64,000 bases of DNA from Prostheceraeus crozeri (taxonomy: Eukaryota; Platyhelminthes; Polycladida; Euryleptidae). A model generated the notes under the pieces. The model was not told the origin of the DNA. It searched no databases and saw only the letters and a list, made by a program, of their open reading frames with translations. The stretch covers positions 992,001 to 1,056,000 of the forward strand of contig CAJQUW010015437.1 of the NCBI GenBank assembly GCA_907163375.1, given 5' to 3'. The position numbers and the translations under genes are program-made. Below are positions 55,871 through 64,000 of the stretch, piece after piece (the first letter of the stretch is position 1; every line of letters starts with the position of its first letter).

Positions 55871-57906
55871 CCGTAAAACCTCTATTTGAACGGCACCTGT
55901 AAAGTAACGGCAGTCTAGAGGAGGAGTTGAAAAATTGAATGGCACCCTCTAATTGAACGTTACCTCTAATTTAACAACACATTGATGAATTCATCTCCTA
56001 CATCAATTATATGACTGAAATAATCTTTTGCAAAACGTGTAAAACAGGAAAATTGTTTGTAGAATGCTATGGAGCTATTTTTAGAGGCTGGGAAGTCCCA
56101 TTCAATGGAGTTGCATCGTATTCATTTTTAGACGCTGGGAAATCCTATTCTATCGAGCTAAATAGTATCTATTTTTAGACACTGGGAAGTCCCACTCCCA
56201 GACTCATTCCCATTCGTCAATTCTGTATTATTGTAGAAGTTTACCGGATATTTTAACTTTCGCAGCTCGATAAGATCACAGAAATTCGGCAGCCATGTCT
56301 AGCAGCTCTGACACTGAAGATGTGACCCCTACAAAGCGGAGAAATTACGATATACCTTTCAAACTTGAAGTTGTTGCATACGCCGAGAAACACAACAAAT
56401 TGAAGGCTGCGAAAGACAAGAAGGTCCCTCGTGCATGCATCCAACAGTGGACGGAGCAGAAAGCACACCTTGAGGCTCAGTTGAAGGCGTCTTCATCTTC
56501 TATCTCATCAACTATGCGACTCCAAGGTGCCGGATGCCCTTTGAAGGATAAGGAATTCGACGAGAAGCTCATCTGTTGGGTTCGTCAGCAACGACAGAAA
56601 AAGCTCCGCGTCAGCCGCACGATAATCCAGAAACAGGCACTCGCTTTGTCGACAGACGAGGATTTCAAAGCGAGCAACGGCTGGTTGGAAAAGTTTTTGC
56701 TTCGCCACAACTTGGTCTCACGCCGCCATACAACGACCTGTCAGAAAGAGCCGGAACAGTACGCCGAGAAGATCGTGAATTACATTTTGTTCGTCGAACA
56801 GTGCCGTCGTACTTCCAACTATACCTACATCTTTGCTGCGACTTGGACTACTCAAGCAGCTTTACTGTTGAAAGTAAGGGAGTCCTAGAGGTCCCGGTGA
56901 AGACTGCCGGTCATGACAAGTTATATGTTGCTGTTATGCTGACCGCTCGATCCGATGGATACAAATGTCGACCGTACGTTCTACTCCCGAACAAGCGACC
57001 AAATAAGGAGATCGCCACCAAGTTCAAGAACACGCTCCATCTGTGTTGGGCCGGCCGCACGTTCTTCAATGACGATCTGACTTCTGAGTCTCTACAGAAT
57101 ATCATCGGTTCTTCAATGTTTGGCAAGCGCCTGCTGGCCTGGGACTCATACCGTTGTGACATTAGTGATGCTACCAAGAAGCAATTGAAGAAACTACAGA
57201 TTGACGTGGCCGTGATTCCAGGCGGGAGCACCAAATTCATACAGGCCCCTGACGTCTACTGGAATGCCCCATTCAAGGCCAAAGTCAGACAGTTCTACGA
57301 GAATTGGATGTTGCACGGCGAGAAGAGCTACACCAAATCCGGCAACATGCGAGCGCCATCAATGGAAGTATACTTGAAATGGATTGTCAATGCCTGGTAT
57401 CAACTGCCGAAGGATCTGATCATCAAGTCAGTCAAAGGATGCGGACTGACCAACGCTCTCGACGGCTCGGAGGATTGCCAGATCCACTGTTTCAAGCCAG
57501 ACTTGGACGGTCCAATTCAGACTGGTTTGCAACTTCTCCGGCAAGCCCGAGCCAATGCTGGTGTCGAACGTGGAATCAATCAGAACTTTGACGATGATGC
57601 TGAAGGTAATGCGAATGATGAGGACAGCTACAACAGCGACGTGTCACTTGGTTTTCACTAGTGAGTTTGTGATTACCGGTAACCTATGTTTGTTAACTTT
57701 TGTCAAATAGATATAAGCAGAGTTCTTATGTTACATATTCTCGCTTTTCATCTATAAAATTTACAGATTTAAGATAAAAATTACTGAAAATTTCATCTCT
57801 AAATTCTGATCAGCCAGTCGAAAAATAGAACGGCACTCTCTAATTGAACGGCACCTCTAATTAAACGGTAGTGCGGGGAAAGGTTTGAAAAATAGAGGTT
57901 TTACGG
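55871..57906 (+). mobile_element. pogo/Tigger (Tc1-mariner superfamily) transposon, almost complete
   Basis: 2,036 bp with inverted ends CCGTAAAACCTCTATTT (55,871) and AAATAGAGGTTTTACGG (57,906), flanked by TA on both sides (55,869-55,870 and 57,907-57,908). Subterminal copies of GAACGGCACCTCTAATT occur at both ends (55,953-55,970; 57,826-57,870). One transposase gene fills the interior. Ends and target duplication are intact. The transposase has one frame change, so this copy is probably only recently inactive. Confidence 0.92.
56295..57661 (+). pseudogene. pogo/Tigger-like transposase, one frameshift
   Basis: From MSSSSDTEDVTPTKRRNYDI: first helix-turn-helix (FKLEVVAYAEKHNKLKAAKD), CENP-B-type second DNA-binding domain (GCPLKDKEFDEKLICWVRQQ ... 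NGWLEKFLLRHNLVSRR), then the DDE core with FTVESKGVLEVPVKTAGHDK, LLAWDSYRCDISDATKKQL, AVIPGGSTKFIQAPDVYWN and PFKAKVRQFYENWM, and an acidic tail. About 455 codons, usual for the group. A single frame change lies near 56,835-56,850, just at the first catalytic Asp block. The tail frame runs to a stop at 57,659-57,661. Confidence 0.9.
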
Positions 57907-57908
57907 TA

Positions 57909-58602
57909 CCGGTATCTCTGTGGATATGACAGACTGCTCATAGTTTTAATCGCTCTCCGAGTCGTACTGCAACTGACATTTTGCTTTCAAAACGTTTAAC
58001 CGCGTCGGGCGTGTTCATAATTCGTTTTTAAACAACAAATTTTCGGTTATAATAACATAACAATAAACAGATGTTCCTTATTTATACTCGGAAGCACATT
58101 TGGCGATACGCGCTCTTCCATGTAACCGAGTTATAATAGAAGGGAGCGCTCAAAACTTTAAATTTCGAAAGCAATGCAATGCCCTCGTTATGAATAGATA
58201 CTCTGCAATATCGTGTAATTGCAGGTTGCACCACGGGCACAAAGCGCGAATTACTAGTAGGGCACATTTATGGCTGTTTATATTTTTTATTATATCCAGA
58301 ACTTAATCCAGTCTTTCAAAACTAAGCTACCGATTGTTCATCGATTTTCATTGTGAATTTCAGATCGTAAAAGAGAGTCGTTATCAAAGTCGTCTGAAGC
58401 TCCAACTGTTCTGCAACATCGATCCGATCTCGATTGTGCCAGGGATTGCAATCTTCGTGGAGAGGGCTGCAAATCATTCACGTACATCAGAAAAAATAAA
58501 ACGTGCTGGTTATACGGCACATCAAATACAGGAGAGCTGGAATCATATATCACCATTTGAGGAAAATTACAGTTATATCTCACTCTACGTAACACGCAAA
58601 CT
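57909..58602. other. Non-coding, no gene recognised
   Basis: The plus-strand frame 58,334-58,720 runs into the MITE that follows and has no motif. Confidence 0.4.
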
Positions 58603-58732
58603 TAAGGCCCATTCCCACCGGACGCGTCCTAGCGCGTCCAGGATTTTGTTCAGAGCCTTTATAAACGTATGGGCTGCTGTTCACACAGAGACGCGCGGGA
58701 ACGCACCGCGTCCGATGTGAATGGACCTTTAT
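58603..58732. repeat. Short TIR MITE, 130 bp, G+C-richer
   Basis: TAAGGCCCATTCCCACCGGA at the left and its inverse (CGTCCGATGTGAATGGACCT then TTA) at the right. Inside are GACGCGTCCTAGCGCGTCC and related repeats. Such AAGGCCCATTCACAC-type short elements are common in animal genomes. The target duplication is unclear. Confidence 0.7.
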
Positions 58733-60482
58733 GTAAGCACCCATATGCGTGAAGCATGTTTCCCTACCATACCTCGTTTTACACAATCACTGTCCTACTG
58801 GCAAAAAAGCTCGTTTTCTTCTCCCTTAGTTTAAGTTTTTCAATAGTTGTGAAATACTATGCAGAGAAACGTTATATACTTCTGTTTTTCTATGCCCAGG
58901 CTAACTGGATCTGCATAAATATTATTATGGCTATAAACTACGAGGTATAGACAGGGTAGGGCCTAAATGAACGCAAATTAGCCTGTTGCTCAACAGTTCT
59001 GGATGTCATAAGCTATGTTTGGGCCATTCCGAGCCGAACTGATGAGTTACTGCAGGAGGAAAGCAAGGTCTGAGGCTGCTAAAGATTTTAATACTTTAAT
59101 TGTTTAAGTCTGAAAGCATCTTTCCAGTCAATGACCATGCGAGCTGGCAATCGACAATACATAATTAAAATATGATAACGATGTGTCCGGTTTACATATG
59201 CAAAATATATTTTTTAAATTTATATGAGCCCATTTCAGGATGGAAGCAATCTCAAATAGATAGAATGTAACATTTGCAGATCATTCCATTCTTTTTTATC
59301 TGAAGTTTGAAATAGCGAGTTTTGAAATCAAGAATTCTAAGTTGACCTCCAAAAACAATGTCAGGAAAGCATCCCCTAATTTCCCATTGGTTTTTTGTCT
59401 TTGTATATTGTTCTTTTATACGTTGCACTGAAAGTAAGATTTTCCTGGGACGCATCGATTGTCGATAACGAGGTATTATTGTGTTGTAATTGATCATTTC
59501 GAAGAGAACTCGCAAAAGTGTGATGGCACTAGGTGCAACTTCAATTGAACAGAGCGCATAAATAGTGCTATTTATGTACATGTAGATCACGCATGCTGCA
59601 TTTAGGCAGAGTGGTAACTCAATATTGATTACATCGGCGGATTGATTCAATTACATGGGTCATTTTTGCGATCTAGTACCATATGTAAGATGCGGATTTT
59701 CATTTCTTTGGAGAAATTGCCGAGGAATTGAATGTCATGACTGTAATACAGGAGAAATAATAGTATTTTACAAATCCTCCGAGTTTATCATTTTGGACAA
59801 CTAGTGCTTCTATATTAACTTCAATGGAAGTTATGTTCAGCCTGTTTTATAGGAGTATTTCCTTTTGCTTGTCATGTCACAGACACACTTCAAGCAGAAT
59901 GAATTTATCACATTTATCAAAGACAATGTTCATTAATTGAAAATACAAATGGTTCCACAGTATTCATTCAGACAAAAATACAAATTAATTTGGAGAATCA
60001 TAAAGTCATCGTTATGTTGATTTTTAATCGCATTACCATTTGTTGCTCAATTAGTACGCAATGATTTCTAGCGACCCCGGAATGCTTTCTGATAGTTAAT
60101 AATTTAGAAAGGTGTAGACCAAAGATATTTAATATTATAAAGGGCTAGATAGGAAATAGACGTGTTTTGCCTTGTGTGCAACGAAACCAATGAAAATCAG
60201 CTGATATTGCATAAATTTGAAAATATTTGTAAGCGAGCAACACATATTCCTTTTCATTACCTCTTTTTAGCAATTACAGAACCAAAACGCATTTTAATGA
60301 TAAATCAAGGAATTTTTATATGTGTCTGAAAAAAGCGTCCAAATTGCAACAAATAATAGTCTATTCTACTTTTTCAGATGTCATTGCAAAGCCCATTTGT
60401 AAATAAGAGCACCCTGTTGATACAATTCTTTCAATTAGACTTCATTGCACTATTTTATGTGAGTTGATTATTAAATCTGAAA
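58733..60482. other. Non-coding; diverged repeat relatives at 59,500-60,010
   Basis: 59,590-59,640 (GGCAGAGTGGTAACTC) and 59,700-60,000 resemble parts of the hAT-like MITE that follows, in the same orientation. They read as an older, diverged copy. No gene. Confidence 0.45.
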
Positions 60483-61311
60483 CATAGAGTAAATATATTA
60501 GGTAGAGTGGTAACTCCGCATTTATTAAATCCCCAATGTGTATACACTTTCGATTCCATTGAATGAACTCGTCGGAGATACAGGTGGTATTGTCACCAAA
60601 TGTGAGACATGCAAATGTTTTGCAGAAATTACAACAAAATTGACTGCTCATGCAGTAATGCAGAAGAAATGATGTTATTTTACAAATCGTCCGTGCCATA
60701 ACAGCCTTGGAGATTTAGTGTTTGTTAAATTAGCAACTCGATGACCTGGTATTGCTTTCATGCTGAACCTCAAGAGAATCTTCTTAAGCGTGATCAGGCA
60801 ACAGCTGCCACTGGCATGTGCAAAATCACAGAATCAATAACAATGATTTCAATTAACTCTGAAAGATGTAAGGGTCCACATTATTCAGATTCAAGAAAAG
60901 AAACATGAATTTAGTGAATCATAAAATCATGCCGGTGAAAATTGAATGAAAAACTTGACATTTCAGCCAAGAAAGCACGGATAATATCGCGACTTTTTCA
61001 TGAAGACTTCCATTGTAATGCGGAACATGAAATTCCCTTGATAATCAGCTTGATTTCCTCTTAGTTAGGATGATAATTAGCAAATATTTTTCCTTTTGAA
61101 ATCCGACTTGTTGCATACTATACTTACATAGAGGAGTCATCTCGGTAGTATTTAAATTGGCAAAATTTTGACTTTTTTTAAAAAGTGCTCAAATAATTTT
61201 TTGGACCACGGGAACGTAATCTCCGCAAAAAACTGAATCTTTTGATACAAAAATTTTCACTGTATACAGATACTTTTTTGAGTCGACACTATACATCCCT
61301 ACTCTTTGATC
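60483..61311 (+). repeat. hAT-like MITE, most complete copy
   Basis: About 830 bp. Ends CATAGAGTAAATATATTAGG and the inverse-like CACTATACATCCCTACTCTTTG. The flanks ATCTGAAA (left) and ATCTGAAG (right) form a near-perfect 8-bp target duplication, as in hAT elements. It shares its left end with 2,080-2,285 and its right two-thirds with 29,780-30,362. No coding capacity. Confidence 0.7.
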
Positions 61312-63042
61312 TGAAGAGTGCATGTTATAGCACAAATGAAAACCAATTGTTTCATTCTTAGATAAAAGCAGAGTGAAGTTAACTTACAATTCACTTAATA
61401 CATGACTAAATGACTTTCTGAACAGAAAAATGAGCCGCGTCTTTACTTTTGATCATGCAGATTGTTTCTTTGTAATAAGTACGAAGCACATGGTTGCACC
61501 ATATGGTTGCGCATGTACATCGTTGCTGTCCCCACCGTTGCCCAGCCACGCCAAACGCGATTGACAAGCTTGGCAATAATCTAACGTGTAAATGTAATTT
61601 TGTCAAATTGCTTTTTGTCGCATTTCACACCGTACAACCGACAAAACAGCAATTTCGCCCCACTGCCGTAATGCTTTTTTTGCCACGACAAGGACCGTAC
61701 TAAAATGGGTTCAAATTTAGGCGTCTATTTCTCATCTAGCCCTTTTAGACAATTAAATATCTTTGGTGTAGACTTACAAGTATTAAATAGCCTGTTTATA
61801 GTATAATAAGTTACTAATTTGCTGTTAACAAGCACGAAGATTGAGCCTCAAGAAACAGAATAAGTTCTGAATTATTTACTTAGCTCATGAAACTGTTCAT
61901 GAAATTTACATGGGAATCAGCATAATTTCACATTAAGTTAGATTTTGTAAGATTCTTTTGGAATGAATTCTATTCTACTTGATGCATTAAGTTTCGTGCT
62001 ACTTAAATATCAAAACTCCGGCATCACATAGACAGCAGGTAGACACAGGAACCAGTTGCAAAAATTTGCACTTTGAAAAATTTATCAGATATTTTTTAGA
62101 ACTCATGAATATAATCTCCGTACAAAGCTGGATCTTTTTACATAGTATTTTCCACTGTATGCTGACATACTTCCTGCATTTTCCTGATTTGCCTGTTTTA
62201 CACGCCATAAACGTGCGTATGGTATTCGGCAATTAATCCTGATATTGAAGCATTGCAGACCGTAAAATGTATTTTACAAGGAGACGGAGATAACCAGTTC
62301 TTTTTTAATAGCAGTGAGCATCACAAATTTTAAGTTTTGCTCCAACGGTCATCGTTGATATAGAGCGCAGTTTCTGCTTTTACAAAATGTTCTTACTGAT
62401 TGTAGGCCTTGTCTTGCAACCGGCTAATTTAAACGAAATCATGCTGACAGACTGACTTTACAGCCATGATAGTGATTTAGCGAAATTAGGAACCCTTTGA
62501 TTTTGCTTGCATAAAGTGCCTATTACCTCAATGACATATTTTATTGCATGCACGTGAATACTATCTTTTAGTAAAATGAAAAATGACTAAAACGTCAGCA
62601 ACAAACAGAAAAAATACTTCATAATTTCGATCACATATTTTGAGGTCTTCATAACATACTTAGAGAAAAAGATTTCACCTAAAAGGTCTAAGCATCAGAA
62701 AAATTAAATTTTATCAACCTCTAGTCACGACCCATTCAGAACCAGGTTGTCATATGCCTGTGTTCGATACCATACCGATATCATTTCATTCGAGTTAGAA
62801 CATTAGCATTCATTTGGCTTCAGCTTTTGAGTCCATGCTTCAAAAATGTATTTTAATTCATTTAAATAACAGTCGTAACTTGGGACAGTAAGGCTGATTA
62901 ATGCATTCTCTTTAGCGAAGAACTGCTGGATCGCCGCGTCTATTGATGATCTCAACATTTTGGACTACTCTTGATGTTGAAAAACTGATGAACTGTTTTA
63001 AGTTTGTTCCTTAATTCTTTTTGATGTTCATGTAGTGCATGA
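61312..63042. other. Non-coding; faint extra MITE-like copy near 61,990-62,190
   Basis: AATATAATCTCCGTACAAAG and TTTTCCACTGTATGCTGACA echo the end of the MITE (61,215-61,270), so an old copy probably lies here. No gene. Confidence 0.4.
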
Positions 63043-63123
63043 TATATATATATATATATATAATATATATATATATATGATAATATATATATATGATATA
63101 TAATATATATATATATATATTAA
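63043..63123. repeat. AT-dinucleotide microsatellite
   Basis: Interrupted (TA)n with ATGATA breaks. Confidence 0.95.
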
Positions 63124-64000
63124 TCGTTGCTTTTGTAACATGTGATTTCGTGTGCCACTCTTATTTGAATCAATAAATGATCATGGCCTTCGCAGGACAA
63201 TTTCATGTGAAGGCGCGAAGAAGATCTTTTTGATAGAGAGAACAATGTGATTGCACATCGCTAGGCACTTGATATACCACCATGTTCATTTATTCATAAC
63301 ATTTAGACATCCCTAATAGCTCGCAAGATTGATTGACAAATCCACAAATATTTTTATTTTTCATCATTTCGCACGATCTCCGATTACTCATTTTGTTACC
63401 GACGGATTACTCTAGAAGAGTACTCGATCAATTTGTTCTCAGTAATAGACTATATCCGATTCGGACTCTTCCGAGTGCTCTGTAAGGAGCAAATTTAATA
63501 TTCATTATATCTCAGCATCGAATACCAACCCTACTATGAGGCCATAACAGTTAATTGCTCATTCCTGCGATTTGCGTAATTCTTTCATCACTTGTGCGCT
63601 ATAAAACCGGTATATTGCCAGAACCTGCAATCATGTGTAGATTTAGTCTGGATAGTTAGTGTCAACTTCATGTTTCGTCAACTAATTGCATGTGTTCATA
63701 GATGGTGATCGACTTTACGTTCTTTTTCTCCGAACAGGGACATTGAATGGAACTATCGTTTCCTTATTCCAAAGCGAAACGAAAGGATACGGTAGATTAG
63801 GCTCTAATTGGATTAGGCCTCTTATTTTGTAGGCCTACCACGGATATACCTTCATTTACTATTTGATTTGGGCAGGACGGCATTCTGCTTCTTTCGAAAA
63901 ATGTTCATATTCCTGGTGGTGACATCTCTACTACAATTTGTCTATTGATCGGGTTTTCTTGCTCACAGCCGGGTATCAGAATGAGCACCTACATGTACAT
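63124..64000. other. Non-coding to window end
   Basis: No gene or repeat recognised. Confidence 0.4.

Noticed and set aside
63043-63123. AT-rich tract as an origin or promoter
   Set aside because: Plain dinucleotide microsatellite without associated features.
1-64000. tRNA, rRNA, CRISPR array, riboswitch
   Set aside because: No cloverleaf-like segment, rRNA motif or regularly spaced direct repeat array was seen on either strand by eye; a covariance-model scan would be decisive.

Overview
The window looks like AT-rich, transposon-dense genomic DNA of a marine invertebrate animal. The evidence is eukaryotic: GT-AG introns, LINE, Penelope, piggyBac, pogo and EnSpm-like elements, and a 15-kb Polinton. 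The phylum cannot be settled from the sequence. I see no tRNA, rRNA, CRISPR array or bacterial-type operon, and no intact single-copy host gene.

Region by region. (1) 0-3 kb: a decayed pogo-like transposase tail and one copy of a hAT-like MITE. (2) 3.15-26.1 kb: one long minus-strand multi-exon gene with precise splice sites. It belongs to an uncharacterised multi-copy invertebrate family (about 1,480 codons). Its parts are an N-terminal Cys/His region, a central region ending in an ARW...PIDEAHEQ block, a PIN/FEN-like nuclease signature (VDG, HEEADTR, VDTDVV, LTGCDTTS) and a Cys-rich CXC-like tail. The gene is dead: about five stops or frameshifts, plus a Polinton sitting in or beside one of its exons. 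(3) 8.45-23.47 kb: the Polinton, with terminal inverted repeats of 1.6 and 1.9 kb. It carries recognisable parts for major and minor capsid, adenain-like protease, packaging ATPase, integrase with chromodomain and core proteins. It also has an IAP-like UBA-RING gene, a possible Bcl-2-like membrane gene and three small plus-strand genes. I recognise no polB. Several parts are broken (roughly ten breaks in all), yet the terminal repeats are almost identical. (4) 26-34 kb: mostly non-coding, with a MITE and a GC-richer island holding a deoxynucleoside kinase relic and an unidentified basic-tailed protein. (5) 34-43 kb: LINE relics, foldback elements, a piggyBac tail and a 5.6-kb EnSpm/CACTA-like element (37,278-42,885) with a perfect 35-bp TIR and an AGT target duplication. 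(6) 43.6-49.4 kb: a nested stack of an outer TIR pair, a BEL/Pao retroelement relic, a 1.7-kb TIR element with a 10-bp target duplication, and a LINE relic. (7) 51-55 kb: LINE and piggyBac relics with an inserted foldback element. (8) 55.87-57.91 kb: a nearly complete pogo/Tigger transposon with TA duplications. (9) 58-64 kb: small MITEs, diverged repeats and an AT microsatellite.

The window is therefore best read as layered transposon insertions around one disrupted nuclease-like gene. The most notable points are the Polinton splitting that gene, the Polinton's apparent anti-apoptosis cargo, the gene's own composite domain plan, and two TIR elements whose boundaries are fixed by target-site duplications.
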